The translations under genes and the position numbers were made by a program. A stretch of DNA of 64,000 nucleotides, from positions 124,001 through 188,000 of the forward strand of contig NZ_CP079105.1 in NCBI RefSeq assembly GCF_019285775.1. Direction: 5' to 3'. Below the pieces are notes generated by a model. The model made no database searches. It had not been told where the DNA came from and was given only the letters and a program-made list of their open reading frames with translations. The first letter of the stretch is position 1. Every line of letters begins with the position of its first letter. The stretch comes from Skermania piniformis. GTDB taxonomy: Bacteria; Actinomycetota; Actinomycetes; Mycobacteriales; Mycobacteriaceae. Below are positions 44,336 to 58,946 of the stretch, piece by piece.

Positions 44336-44655
44336 GCGACGCCGGTGCGCGCTGCCGTGGGGGTGGCCCACGCCTCGGCGCTGATCGCCTCGGCCTCGGC
44401 CTCGGTGAACGGGGGTAACTCCAGTAATCTGCGCGCTCGGTTGATCTCGTCGAGCGGCGGGCGCTTCGGTTCGTCGGCGCCACCGCAGGCCGACTCGACG
44501 GTGCGCAGCGCGGCGGCCCGGTTCATCCCGGCGAGGATCTGGCTGGTGATGTACTGACTCACCGACTTGATTCGGCCCGAGTCCCGCCACTGCTCCAGGG
44601 TTGCGGCGATGTCCTCCGGCACGGTCACGGTCACCTTGCGAGTCCTGTGCGCCAT
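44332..44655 (-). CDS. Ribbon-helix-helix antitoxin
   Basis: A 107-residue protein. Its N-terminus KVTVTVPEDIAATLEQWRD...SVSQYITSQIL is a ribbon-helix-helix DNA-binding motif, which serves for autoregulation. The C-terminal acidic part probably wraps the PIN toxin. It is the first gene of the toxin-antitoxin pair. A -10-like TATCCT stands six bases before the ATG. Confidence 0.75.
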   Translation of the reverse strand: MAHRTRKVTVTVPEDIAATLEQWRDSGRIKSVSQYITSQILAGMNRAAALRTVESACGGADEPKRPPLDEINRARRLLELPPFTEAEAEAISAEAWATPTAARTGVA

Positions 44656-44661
44656 ACCGAG

Positions 44662-44667
44662 AGGATA
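44662..44667 (-). promoter_or_regulatory. -10 TATCCT of the toxin-antitoxin pair
   Basis: Read on the minus strand, TATCCT ends six bases before the antitoxin ATG, which fits a leaderless promoter belonging to the inserted pair itself. Confidence 0.4.
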
Positions 44668-44706
44668 GCGAGTATGGCGGTGCGCGTCTGCCCGATCCGC
44701 CGCGGA

Positions 44707-45681
44707 TCAGGCTCGGATTCGCGGGTCGAGGATCGCGTACAGCACGTCGGACAGCAGCCCGGCGAGCAGCACCACCAGCCCGGTGAACGAGGTGATCGCA
44801 GCGACGATGTTGACATCCTGCGTGCTGATGCCCTGCACGATCCACTCGCCGACCCCGTGCCAGCCGAAGATCTGCTCGGTGAACGTGGCGCCGGTGATCA
44901 GCCCACCGAATCCGTAGGCGAACAGGGTGGCCATCGGGATCAGCGCGGTGCGCAGCCCGTGCCGGATCAGGGCCCGGCGCCGGGTGAGCCCCTTCGCCCG
45001 GGCGGTCCGGATGAACTCGCTGCCCAGCACGTCCAACATCGCATTGCGCTGATAGCGGCTGTAGCCGGCGATGCTGCCCAGCGCCAACGCCAGCGTGGGC
45101 AGCACCAGGTGTTGTGCGCGGTCGACGAGTTGCGGCCACAAGCCGTCGATCCGTTGGGCCGAGGTCTCTCCGGTGTAGAGCAGGATCTGTCGACCGGTCA
45201 GCGAGTTCAGCTCCAGCGCACCGTACTTCAGCAAGGTGGCGAGCAGGAATACCGGCGTGCTCAGGATCAGAAACGATGCGATCGTGGTCAGGTAGTCGCC
45301 GATCGAGTACTGCCGGATCGCGCTGGCCGCGCCGATCAGCACGCCGGCCACCGCGCCGATCACCGAGCCGAGCAGCAGCAGCCGCAAACTGACCGCGATC
45401 CGTCGGCCCAGTTCGTCGCCGACCGGCTGGCCCTTCAGGGTCTCGCCGAAATCGCCGTGCGATACCCCGGCCAGCCAATGGCCGTATCGGACCGGGATCG
45501 GGTCGTCGAGCCGGAGTTCGGCGGCCTTGGCGTCGATCACCGACTGCGGGGGTCGCGGATTGGCCTGCTCCAGGGCGTCCAGCGGGCGGAAGGTGAGCGA
45601 GGCCAGGGCAAACGTGAGAAACGACGCCAACAGCAGCAGTACTGCGTAGTTTGCTGCGCGGCGCAGCAGGAATCCGGCCAT
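44707..45681 (-). CDS. Peptide ABC transporter permease, DppB/OppB type
   Basis: A 324-residue permease with six helices. It has the N-terminal RRAANYAVLLLLASFLTFALA helix, LSTPVFLLATLLKYG, and the cytoplasmic EAA-type loop (LGSEFIRTARAKGLTRRRALIRHGLR). The C-terminal DVLYAILDPRIR is typical. It is the first gene of the operon, divergent from the HAD gene, with a 31-bp gap. Confidence 0.92.
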   Translation of the reverse strand: MAGFLLRRAANYAVLLLLASFLTFALASLTFRPLDALEQANPRPPQSVIDAKAAELRLDDPIPVRYGHWLAGVSHGDFGETLKGQPVGDELGRRIAVSLRLLLLGSVIGAVAGVLIGAASAIRQYSIGDYLTTIASFLILSTPVFLLATLLKYGALELNSLTGRQILLYTGETSAQRIDGLWPQLVDRAQHLVLPTLALALGSIAGYSRYQRNAMLDVLGSEFIRTARAKGLTRRRALIRHGLRTALIPMATLFAYGFGGLITGATFTEQIFGWHGVGEWIVQGISTQDVNIVAAITSFTGLVVLLAGLLSDVLYAILDPRIRA

Positions 45682-45712
45682 AGCGGGCTCATCCTAGGTC
45701 GGGTCCGGCACC

Positions 45713-46561
45713 ATGGTCGCCGTGACGCAATCTGCACCCATCCAGCAGCGCACGCCCCGGCTCGTCGCTTCCGACGTCGACGGCACCCTGCTCGACCCGG
45801 ATGAGCGGATCACCGAGCGAACCCGGAAAGCGGTGGCGGCCGCGGTGGCGGCCGGCGTGCCGTTCGTCCTGGCCACCGGCCGGCCGCCGCGCTGGATTCC
45901 GCCGATCGTGGATGCATTGGGCTACGCGCCGCTGTCGGTCTGCGGCAACGGCGCCGTGCTGTACGACAGCGCCGCGGATCGGGTTCTCTACGCGCGCAAC
46001 CTGGACGTGGCGACGTTGCACTGGGCGGCCGAGCTGGCCGAGCGCACGCTGCCCGGTTGCGGGCTGGCGGCGGAGCGGGTCGGCGCCAGCGCACACGACG
46101 CCGCGACCCTGCAGTTCGTCAGCGCGCCGGACTACGAGCATGCCTGGCTGAATCCGGACGACACCCGGGTCTCCCGGGCCGAGGTGGTGGCGGCGCCGGC
46201 GATCAAGTTGCTGATCCGGCTGCGCAGCGCGACCAGCGAAAGCATGAGCGCGGCGCTGCAGCCCCTGCTGGACGGCCGGGTGGACCTCACCTATTCCACG
46301 AACAACGGCCTGGTCGAGGTGGCGGCGCCGGGCGTGACCAAGGCGACCGGTCTCGCCGACGTGGCGGACCGGCTGGGGGTGCAACCGGTGCACATCGTCG
46401 CGTTCGGTGACATGCCGAACGACGTGCCGATGTTGCAGCTGGCCGGCCACGGCGTCGCCATGCGCAACGCCCATCCGGACGCGGTCGCAGTCGCCGACGA
46501 GGTGACCGCGTCGAACGCCGACGACGGGGTGGCGCGGGTGCTGGAACGGTGGTGGGGCTGA
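45713..46561 (+). CDS. HAD-superfamily hydrolase, Cof type (Rv3813c-like)
   Basis: A 282-residue phosphatase of the Cof/IIB subfamily. DVDGTLLD holds the nucleophile Asp, and LATGRPP, VCGNGAVLYD, the Lys in APAIKLLIRL and GDMPNDVPML supply motifs II-IV. Substrates of this group are sugar or nucleotide phosphates. It stands next to cell-wall genes, which agrees with its mycobacterial neighbourhood as I recall it. GTG 45721 is a possible alternative start. Confidence 0.88.
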   Translation: MVAVTQSAPIQQRTPRLVASDVDGTLLDPDERITERTRKAVAAAVAAGVPFVLATGRPPRWIPPIVDALGYAPLSVCGNGAVLYDSAADRVLYARNLDVATLHWAAELAERTLPGCGLAAERVGASAHDAATLQFVSAPDYEHAWLNPDDTRVSRAEVVAAPAIKLLIRLRSATSESMSAALQPLLDGRVDLTYSTNNGLVEVAAPGVTKATGLADVADRLGVQPVHIVAFGDMPNDVPMLQLAGHGVAMRNAHPDAVAVADEVTASNADDGVARVLERWWG

Positions 46562-46678
46562 GCCGGGCTCGACACAAACCGGATAGGTGCTTGTTTTCGT
46601 CCGAACAGCTGCCTATCTTTCCCCTCGGCAACGTGTGCCTCGGTTGTTTCAGGGTCGGCGACGATGGGGAGCGAACGG

Positions 46679-48031
46679 ATGCGGGCGTACGGAGACCGGC
46701 GGCGACCCCGACGGCCCGGGCGGCTGGCCGCGTTCGGGCTGACCCCCGCGCTGCTCGGCGGCGCGGCCCTACTGGCCGTCCTCGATACCGAATCGCGATC
46801 GCCCGAGGTGGCGCCGGCGGTCGCCGCCGACGCGCCGTTCACGATCACCGGGCGCGGCAACGGGCACGGTCGCGGGATGGGCCAATGGGGTGCGTTCGGT
46901 TACGCGCAGCAAGGCTGGCCGGCGGAGCGGATTCTCACCCACTACTACGGGCCCGAGGTCACGTTCGGCTCGGTCCCGCCGGGGATGATCGCGGTCCGGC
47001 TGATCGATCGCGACGATAAGGCGTTGGAGGTGTATTCGGCGGCCGGCGCGATCGTCGCCGGGCGCCGGGTCGAGCCGGGTCAGGCTGCCCGGTTGACGCC
47101 GACGCCGGCCGGCGGCGCGCACGTCGAGGTGACCGCGGGGTGCGGCGGCCCGGTGATCTGGGCCGTCGACGACCCGCACCCCTGGGTGGATCCGGTGGTG
47201 CCGGGTCCGGACCGGCCGGCTGCCGAGCTGCTCACCCTGTGCTCCGGCGATCGGGCCTACCGCGGGGCGCTGGGTGTCGCGACCGCGGCCGACGGCACCG
47301 CGCGGACGGTCGATCTGCTCGATCGAGAGGACTATCTGCTCGGCGTCGTACCGGCCGAGACCCCGGCCGACTGGGCGGACCAGGGCGGCGCCGAAGCCTT
47401 GCGGGCGCAGGCGATCGCGGCCCGCTCGTATGCGCTGGCCGACGATCGCTACGGCTACGCGCAGATCTGCGACACCCAGGCCTGCCAGATGTACGGCGGC
47501 GCCGGTGTCGAGGATCCGCGGACCACCGCCGCGGTCCGCTCGACCGCCGGAACCGTGCTGCTGCAGGACGGCCGACCGTACCGGGCCGAGTATTCGGCCT
47601 CGACCGGCGGAGTGAACACCACCGGCGTGCCGGACGCGGGCGACGCGGCCGCGCCGGTACAGGGGTGGTCGCGAACCCGGACTGCGGCCGAGATCGGACA
47701 GGCGTTCGAGGTCGGCGAATTGCGTGCGGTGCAGGTGACCGGGCGAGATCCGGCCGGGCGGGTCACCGGGCTGCAGGTCGCCGGTACCGGCGGTACCGCG
47801 GAGGTGGACGGCGAGCGGGCGCGGGGCGCGCTGGACCTGCCGTCGGACTGGTTCGACATCGTCGCGGGCACCGCGCCGCCACCGGTGCCGACCGTTCCGC
47901 CGCCCCCGCCGGCGCCGGAACCACCACCACCACCGCCGGCGCCGGAACCGCCGCCGCCACCACCACCCGCAGCGCCCGGCCCGCCGAGCGAAGCCCTGGT
48001 GCCGGTCGCCGACCCCGGGCTGGTGCGGTAG
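46679..48031 (+). CDS. SpoIID/LytB-domain secreted protein with a Pro-rich tail (Rv3811-like)
   Basis: A 450-residue exported protein. The start is set by GGGGAG at 46666-46671, seven bases before the ATG. The N-terminus is Arg-rich and is followed by a hydrophobic export or anchor segment. FTITGRGNGHGRGMGQWGAFGYA is typical of SpoIID/amidase-enhancer proteins, and LLGVVPAETPADW and ALRAQAIAARSYAL are its core motifs. The C-terminal 60 residues are almost pure Pro/Glu/Ala, probably a wall-spanning spacer. It should act on peptidoglycan. Confidence 0.85.
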   Translation: MRAYGDRRRPRRPGRLAAFGLTPALLGGAALLAVLDTESRSPEVAPAVAADAPFTITGRGNGHGRGMGQWGAFGYAQQGWPAERILTHYYGPEVTFGSVPPGMIAVRLIDRDDKALEVYSAAGAIVAGRRVEPGQAARLTPTPAGGAHVEVTAGCGGPVIWAVDDPHPWVDPVVPGPDRPAAELLTLCSGDRAYRGALGVATAADGTARTVDLLDREDYLLGVVPAETPADWADQGGAEALRAQAIAARSYALADDRYGYAQICDTQACQMYGGAGVEDPRTTAAVRSTAGTVLLQDGRPYRAEYSASTGGVNTTGVPDAGDAAAPVQGWSRTRTAAEIGQAFEVGELRAVQVTGRDPAGRVTGLQVAGTGGTAEVDGERARGALDLPSDWFDIVAGTAPPPVPTVPPPPPAPEPPPPPPAPEPPPPPPPAAPGPPSEALVPVADPGLVR

Positions 48032-48034
48032 CAG

Positions 48035-51531
<3,497 letters not shown>

Positions 51532-51532
<1 letters not shown>

Positions 51533-52239
51533 CATCCGGGTCGGGCCGGCCGCCCGGTGGTCCAGCCGACCGGCAGCTCGGCGTCGACGTTGATCCGGCC
51601 GCTGTCGAAGCTGAGCAGCCCGGCCCCCCGGGTGCTCTCGGCGCGCGGCTCCGGGTAGCTCCACGCGACGTCGGCGATGACCTGGTCGCCGGCGACCACC
51701 GACCAGTAGGTCGCGGCGCCCTTGTAATTGCACCAGCTCGTCGTGTCGCTGGGCCGCAGCAGATCGGTCCGCACATGCGTCGGGTCGACGTAGAGCCGGG
51801 GTTCCAGCGTAGTCTCGAACAGGATCATGGTGTCGTCGGTGTCCACCAGCACCGTGTCGCCGGCCGCGACCCGCAACCGGCGGCGGGTGGGATGCCAGTC
51901 GACCCGGTGATACGGGTTCGGCGGGTAATGCACCAGCCTGCGGCCCTCCTCGTACCATTCGTCGACCGCATCCCACGGCACCTGGACGAACCCGGGGGCA
52001 TCCGGCTCCGGCGTGCTCGGCAGGTCGCCGGTTTCGCCGGTCGGGAAGGCATACGCGAGCCGCTGCCCGGCCCGATGCACGAGCAGCGCCCGTTCGGTGT
52101 CGATCACGACCTGCCCGTCCAGCCGGGCGACGATCCGGCGCGGATGCGGCTCGACGAACGTCACCCCGGTCGGGAACTCGACGCCGAACCAGCCTGCCCG
52201 GTCCGGGCCGAGGGGGCCCCGGGGGGTGCTCAGTGCCAT
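51532..52239 (-). CDS. DUF427-domain protein, two repeats
   Basis: A 235-residue soluble protein. It contains two DUF427 beta-domains, with VVIDTERALLVHRAG near the N-terminus and VLVDTDDTMILFETTLEPRLYVDP, TSWCNYKGAATYWSV in the second. The function is unknown. A GGAGGG just ahead of the ATG overlaps the TAA of the phosphotransferase gene, so it is the last gene of the LLM-APH-DUF427 operon. A second DUF427 copy occurs fused to a thioesterase 2.5 kb away. Confidence 0.85.
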
Positions 52240-52241
52240 GG

Positions 52242-53309
52242 TTACCCTCCGGTGGGTGGTCGTTGCGGCCCGGCCGGCTGTTCCAGCAGGGCGAGCACGT
52301 CGAGGTCGCGGATCGCCGTGCACCCGCCCTCGATCATCCGCCGGAACATCCGGTCGCCGCGCTCGGTGCGGGCGCCGAGCACCAGGCCGAACACCGTGAT
52401 GAAGATGGTCTGGAGCATGCCGTAGCGGTAGTCGTCCCAGCACTGGTCGAGGGGGTGCCCGGTCACGCCGTAGTCGAGCAGTCGGGCGTGGTAGGCACCG
52501 ACGATCTCGCGCTCGTGCGCGCGGCGGTCGGCGATCGAGAGGCTGGTCGAGAGGAAGAACGCGACGTCACGCCCGCCGAGACCGACCGACATGCCCTGCC
52601 AGTCGACCGCGAAGACGGTGCCGTCGGCGCCGAACAGCAGGTTGTCCAGCCGGTAGTCCATGTGCAGCAGGGTGTGCCGCTCGGCGCGCCCGCTCATCCA
52701 GTCGCCGATGTGCGGGGTCACCGCGCGCAGGGTATCGACATCCGCCGGGGTCAGGGTGTCGCCGATCGCGGTCAGGAAGGTATCCATCGTCGGGGTGAAC
52801 GCGAGCTGGGACATCGCGCTGATTTCCTTGGTGGGCAACAGCATTCCCTCGATCTCCAGCAGGGTCGAGTCGTTCCAGCGCGGCCCGTGCAGCCCGGCCA
52901 GGTTCACCGCGGCGGCGGTCGCCTGCGCCGGGGTGCAGCCGGCGAGCTGGTCGCCCACCCGGGCCGGTGCCAGGTCCTCGAGCAGCAGGGTGAATACCCC
53001 GGCGTCGCCGAGCCCGGCGTAATGGCAGGCCGGGACCCGGATGTCCACGGTGTCGGCCAGCTCGCGGTAGAACCGGATCTCGTTGGTGTAGCCGAACGCC
53101 ATCGCCGCGCGGGCGGCGGCGTCGGCCAGCGGGAGTTTGGCGAGCACGGTCGCCGGCAGGTCCGGGTCGCCGTGCAGTCGCAGCCGATGGCAGCTGCCCA
53201 TCTGCCCGGTGCCGACCAGCTCGGTGTCGACGCCGGTCACGGTGCGGCCGAGCGCGTCGCCGAGCCACGCCGGGGTGAGGTCGGCGAGCAGCGGGACCGG
53301 CGCGATCAT
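52242..53309 (-). CDS. Aminoglycoside phosphotransferase-fold kinase
   Basis: A 355-residue APH/ecdysteroid-kinase-like protein. The catalytic loop is LLHMDYRLDNLLFG (HxDxxxxN) and the metal-binding Asp is in FAVDWQGM. LLLEDLAPARVGDQ is typical of the family branch found beside acyl-CoA and F420 genes. The substrate is unknown and need not be an aminoglycoside. ATG overlaps the TGA of the oxidoreductase gene by four bases. Confidence 0.85.
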   Translation of the reverse strand: MIAPVPLLADLTPAWLGDALGRTVTGVDTELVGTGQMGSCHRLRLHGDPDLPATVLAKLPLADAAARAAMAFGYTNEIRFYRELADTVDIRVPACHYAGLGDAGVFTLLLEDLAPARVGDQLAGCTPAQATAAAVNLAGLHGPRWNDSTLLEIEGMLLPTKEISAMSQLAFTPTMDTFLTAIGDTLTPADVDTLRAVTPHIGDWMSGRAERHTLLHMDYRLDNLLFGADGTVFAVDWQGMSVGLGGRDVAFFLSTSLSIADRRAHEREIVGAYHARLLDYGVTGHPLDQCWDDYRYGMLQTIFITVFGLVLGARTERGDRMFRRMIEGGCTAIRDLDVLALLEQPAGPQRPPTGG

Positions 53310-54406
53310 CGGGTCCAGCCCGGGTTGGCCGGGAGCCGGTCGTGCCCGGCCGAGCGGACCGCGGCATATCCGGCGACGACGCCGGCGAGCTGGTCCGGGG
53401 TGACTCCGTGCATGATGATGCTGTCTACTCCGGTCGCGGCGAACTGGTGGTCGATCTGCCGAGCGCAGTCGGCCGCGGAGCCGGTGATCGCGGCGCCGAG
53501 CCACTCCGCGGGCAGCACCGTCGCGGTGAGCCGGGCCAGGTCGTCGACGGTGCCGACCGCGTCGAACGCGCCGCCGAACCCGCTGACGAACGGGTCCGCG
53601 CGGAACCGGCGCAGGAGTTCGGGGTCCCACCGGTTGGCCGCGACCAGTGTGTCGCCGTAGCCCTGGAGATAGGTGGCGAGCCGGCCGACGGTCATGCGCA
53701 GCCGGGTCGGTTCGTCGAGCGCGTCGTCGACGACGGCGGTGCAGGCCCAGATCCGGACCGTCGCCGGGTCGCGACCGGCCTGCTCGGCGGCCTCCCGGAT
53801 GATCGCCACCGCCCGGGCCACCGCCTCGTCGGTCAGGTAGGTGTGCAGTACCACGGCGTCGGCGATCCGCCCGGCCAACGCCTGCGATTTCGGCCCGATC
53901 GCCACCATGAGCAGCGGGATCGTTTCGGCGAGGTCGCCGAGCGGCATCAGGAACGGGTAGTCGCCGATCGGGCCGGAATGGGCGAACTTCTCGCCCGCCC
54001 ACAGCCGGCGCAGCACCGCGAACGCGTCGGCGAGCTGGGCGTTGGTGATCGGCGGCACGCCCATCAGGTCGAACAGCGGGGCGAAACCGCGGCCCAGCCC
54101 GAGCGCGAACCGGCCGCCGGTGGCCCGGTGCATCGTCGCCGCCATGGTGGCGGTGACCAGCGGGTGGCGGGTGTTGTGGTTGGTCGCGGCGGTGGCGATG
54201 CCGAGGGTGGTGCCGGCGGCCGCAGCCATACCGGACAACACCGCGGCGTCCTTGTAGTTGAACCGCTCGGACAGGAAGATCGCGCCCAGGCCGAGTTCCT
54301 CGGCGCGACGCACCTCACCGATCAGGTCGCCGGGCCGGTCGGTATGTCCGGCCAGGCCGTAGCAGCCGAGTTCGGGATAGGCCGGCCGGCCCGGGTGCGT
54401 CGCCAC
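53306..54406 (-). CDS. LLM-class F420-dependent oxidoreductase
   Basis: A 366-residue luciferase-like TIM-barrel enzyme. Visible features are AEELGLGAIFLSERFNYKDA at the N-terminus, TAATNHNTRHPLVTATMAATMHRATGGRF and ALGLGRGFAPLFDLMGV. These are characteristic of F420-using LLM proteins of mycobacteria. It probably oxidises or reduces a lipid or steroid-like substrate, with the phosphotransferase and DUF427 genes downstream in the same operon. GTG start, six bases after a GATAAT element. Confidence 0.85.
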   Translation of the reverse strand: MATHPGRPAYPELGCYGLAGHTDRPGDLIGEVRRAEELGLGAIFLSERFNYKDAAVLSGMAAAAGTTLGIATAATNHNTRHPLVTATMAATMHRATGGRFALGLGRGFAPLFDLMGVPPITNAQLADAFAVLRRLWAGEKFAHSGPIGDYPFLMPLGDLAETIPLLMVAIGPKSQALAGRIADAVVLHTYLTDEAVARAVAIIREAAEQAGRDPATVRIWACTAVVDDALDEPTRLRMTVGRLATYLQGYGDTLVAANRWDPELLRRFRADPFVSGFGGAFDAVGTVDDLARLTATVLPAEWLGAAITGSAADCARQIDHQFAATGVDSIIMHGVTPDQLAGVVAGYAAVRSAGHDRLPANPGWTR

Positions 54407-54436
54407 CCGGTCATTATCGACGCGTGAGCCGGCGGG

Positions 54437-54679
54437 TCAGGCGGCGGTGGACGACGACGTCCGTGCCCGGGCCAGCAGGTCTTCGACGAAGTCGTGCTGC
54501 TTGGTCAAGCCCTTGGTCAGCAGATCGAAGCTGCGGTCGACGACCCGCTCGGCGTTCGGAACCTTCTCCAGGGCGTCGACGGCGAGGATGCGGTCGCGGG
54601 CATCGCCGAGCGCGTCGATCACGCTCTCGAAGATCTTGTCGTGGGCGTCGCTGATCGGCTGGGTGTCGATGCTCGGCAT
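54437..54679 (-). CDS. Small helical protein
   Basis: An 80-residue protein, mostly alpha-helical and charged (SDAHDKIFESVIDALGDARDRIL, DRSFDLLTKGLTKQHDFVEDLLARA), with no Cys. It resembles small conserved actinobacterial proteins without a known function. A strong AGGAGG six bases before ATG 54679 supports it. Its promoter region carries repeated GTTAGCA sites. Confidence 0.7.
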   Translation of the reverse strand: MPSIDTQPISDAHDKIFESVIDALGDARDRILAVDALEKVPNAERVVDRSFDLLTKGLTKQHDFVEDLLARARTSSSTAA

Positions 54680-54706
54680 GGGTAACCTCCTGGGTTTCGC
54701 GGAAAG

Positions 54707-54728
54707 TGCTAACTGCCTGCTAACTATA
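54707..54728 (-). promoter_or_regulatory. Promoter with two GTTAGCA repeats
   Basis: On the minus strand a -10 TATAGT (54723-54728) precedes two GTTAGCA copies at 54718-54724 and 54707-54713. They are 11 bp apart, one helical turn, which suggests a regulator binding on one face next to the start site of the small gene. Confidence 0.45.
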
Positions 54729-54778
54729 GCAAGCACTCGGCCGGAAACTAGACCGGCGGTCTCTCTCTGGGATCGGGA

Positions 54779-55897
54779 TCACATTCGCCGCCGATCGGCC
54801 GGCCGGTCGAGCCCGGCCGCGGCGCGCACCATCGCCTCGACGGTGAACGAGGCGATCAGCGCGTCGTCCTCGGTGTACACCCGGCACTCGGCATGGGTCA
54901 TGCCGTCGCCGGCGAAGGTCGAAAGATGCCGGTACCGCAACCAGCGGTCGGCGCGCACCTCGGCGTGCAGCGACACGTTGATCGCGTTGATCGCGGTGGA
55001 CAACGTGTGGTGGGCGGCGTCCTGGCCGATCCCGGCGTGTGGGCGCAGCGCCGCGGCGATCGACAGGTGTCCGGTGAACTGGGCCAGCAGCCCGATGTGC
55101 AGTGCCGGATCGGCCGGCACCTCGGGATAGCGCAGCCAGGCGTCGAGGACCGGTGGCCCGACCGGCGCGTCCGGGTCGCCGGTGTAGGCGTCGTCGACGA
55201 TTCGCAGATCCCGGCCGGTGACCGACATGTCCACCGGCGCGCTGGCATAGGGCCCGGCGACCGCGGGCGGTGGGTCGGCGTGCCGGATCACATCGGGTGC
55301 GGTGGCATCCAGCAGCAGCGTGCCGGCGGCGCAGACCCGGTCGTGCTGGCTACCGCGGACCTGCAACGCGGTGAAACTGCGCCCGGTGGCCACCTCGGTC
55401 AGCTCGATCGGCACCGGAATACGCGCATCCGCGACCCGCGGAAACACCATCGAGGCGAATACCGGACGTCGTCCACCGGTGTGGCGGCTCGCGGCCACCA
55501 GGGCCTGGCCGAGCATCTGGCTGCCCTCCACCACCGGTCGACGCCAGTCGGAGCGCGCCGCGCCGCACCACCGGCCGTTCTGCTGCCGGACGTCCAGTGC
55601 GGCGATCAGATCCGCGGCATCACCCCAGGTCGGCCACCGTTTCACCGTCACGTCGCGGTCGGCATCGCCGGGCCGGCGATCGATCACCTGCACGTCGACC
55701 TGGACGGGATCGAAGCAGATGTAGCCGGCCAGTTCGCCCGTGCCGTCCCGGCCGGGGCCCGCGCCGAGCACGTCCCCGGCCGGGAACCACAGCTCCGGAG
55801 CGGAATCGGGATGGTTTACCCGCAGTGCCGCGACCGTCTCGCCGAGCAACGTCCCGTCGCGAAAGGCGCGGACGGGGTAGCCGACTGTCGTGATCAT
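54779..55897 (-). CDS. DUF427-acyl-CoA thioesterase II (TesB) fusion
   Basis: A 372-residue protein. The first 100 or so residues look like a degenerate DUF427 domain (FRDGTLLGETVAALRV, LWFPAGDVL). The remainder is two hotdog domains as in TesB: GSQMLGQALVAASRH, RSFTALQVRGSQHDRVC and, near the end, HTLSTAINAINVSLHAEVRADRW. It should hydrolyse acyl-CoA thioesters. Its position next to the F420 oxidoreductase and FadH genes suggests a catabolic role. Confidence 0.8.
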   Translation of the reverse strand: MITTVGYPVRAFRDGTLLGETVAALRVNHPDSAPELWFPAGDVLGAGPGRDGTGELAGYICFDPVQVDVQVIDRRPGDADRDVTVKRWPTWGDAADLIAALDVRQQNGRWCGAARSDWRRPVVEGSQMLGQALVAASRHTGGRRPVFASMVFPRVADARIPVPIELTEVATGRSFTALQVRGSQHDRVCAAGTLLLDATAPDVIRHADPPPAVAGPYASAPVDMSVTGRDLRIVDDAYTGDPDAPVGPPVLDAWLRYPEVPADPALHIGLLAQFTGHLSIAAALRPHAGIGQDAAHHTLSTAINAINVSLHAEVRADRWLRYRHLSTFAGDGMTHAECRVYTEDDALIASFTVEAMVRAAAGLDRPADRRRM

Positions 55898-55960
55898 CGG
55901 GTGATTATCCCGCTGCCGGTCGGGGTGCGACGCGGTGCGCTACGCTATTAATAAAATTGA

Positions 55961-57999
<2,039 letters not shown>

Positions 58000-58037
58000 C
58001 CCGATCGGGACCTCGCGGCACACGGTCAACGAAGCGA

Positions 58038-58047
58038 CTATTCAGTT
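58038..58047. promoter_or_regulatory. CTATTCAGTT element before the PadR gene
   Basis: CTATTCAGTT lies 18 bases before the padR ATG and resembles elements before FadH and DUF35. A second half, AAAGTTT, follows nine bases later. Confidence 0.4.
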
Positions 58048-58065
58048 CTCGATAAAGTTTGCGCC

Positions 58066-58632
58066 ATGGCACTGTGCGACGCGATCCTGGCCACCCTGCT
58101 CGACGGCGAGGCGTCCGGGTACGACCTGACCAAGAAGTTCGACGCGTCGACGGCCAACTTCTGGACCTCGACGCCGCAGCAGCTGTATCGAGAGCTGGAG
58201 AAGATGGAAGCGAACGGCCTGATCTCGGCGACGCTCGTCGAGCAGGAGAAGCGGCCGAACAAGAAGGTCTTCCGCGTCACCGATGCCGGCCGGGCGGCGC
58301 TTCGGGCCGGCAATGCCCGGACGCCCCGGCCCACCGCAATCCGGGACGAGCTGCTCGTGCAGGTCCAATCCATGGAGGCCGGGGACATCGAGCCGGTACT
58401 GCAGGCGATCCGGGAGAAGAAGCGGGCCGCGGAGGCCAAACTGGAACGGTACGAACGGCGCCGCGAACGGATTCTCGACGGTCGATCCGAAGCGGAGTTC
58501 CTGGCCACCGCCGACCGGATCGGGCCGTATCTCGCGCTGGCCCGCGGCATGTTCTTCGAAACCGAGAACATTCGTTGGTGCGGGTTCGTCCTCGACGCGA
58601 CTGCTCGGCGGGCCGCGCTGCGCGCACGGTGA
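58066..58632 (+). CDS. PadR-family transcriptional regulator
   Basis: A 188-residue regulator. The winged helix is at the N-terminus (CDAILATLLDGEASGYDLTKKF..., LYRELEKMEANGLISATLVEQ, KKVFRVTDAGRAALR). A C-terminal dimerisation coiled coil follows (IREKKRAAEAKLERYERRRERIL). PadR proteins repress genes for aromatic or lipid-related stress. Its position between the FadH and DUF35-thiolase genes suggests that it controls both. Confidence 0.85.
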   Translation: MALCDAILATLLDGEASGYDLTKKFDASTANFWTSTPQQLYRELEKMEANGLISATLVEQEKRPNKKVFRVTDAGRAALRAGNARTPRPTAIRDELLVQVQSMEAGDIEPVLQAIREKKRAAEAKLERYERRRERILDGRSEAEFLATADRIGPYLALARGMFFETENIRWCGFVLDATARRAALRAR

Positions 58633-58670
58633 CGGCGGCGAGCGTCAGAGAAAAAGGTATCGGCAGCGAT

Positions 58671-58874
58671 TCACTCGTCGAGCACTTGGTCGATCTCCTC
58701 CCCAGAGACCCCAGCATCCGCACCACCGGTCACGGCGATCCGCTCCAGGATGATCCGTTGACAAATCTGCTCTCGGCGCATCGCGTAGATGGACTCGCCG
58801 TAGCCGCCCTCGAGTTCGTTCAGCCGGGCTTCCAGCAGCGCAATCCGACGCTCCAAGGTCTGGATCGATGCCAT
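58671..58874 (-). CDS. Small coiled-coil protein
   Basis: A 67-residue protein: a leading coiled coil (TLERRIALLEARLNELEGG), then YAMRREQICQRIILERIAVTG and an acidic tail. I recognise no family. A TATGGT -10-like element five bases before the ATG would allow leaderless expression. It is convergent with padR and divergent from DUF35. Confidence 0.5.
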   Translation of the reverse strand: MASIQTLERRIALLEARLNELEGGYGESIYAMRREQICQRIILERIAVTGGADAGVSGEEIDQVLDE

Positions 58875-58946
58875 GCAGTACCATACCGCGCCGGTCCGGG
58901 CATTCGAAGGTTCAACTGCGCCACTTCGATCATGGAGAGTAACGCT

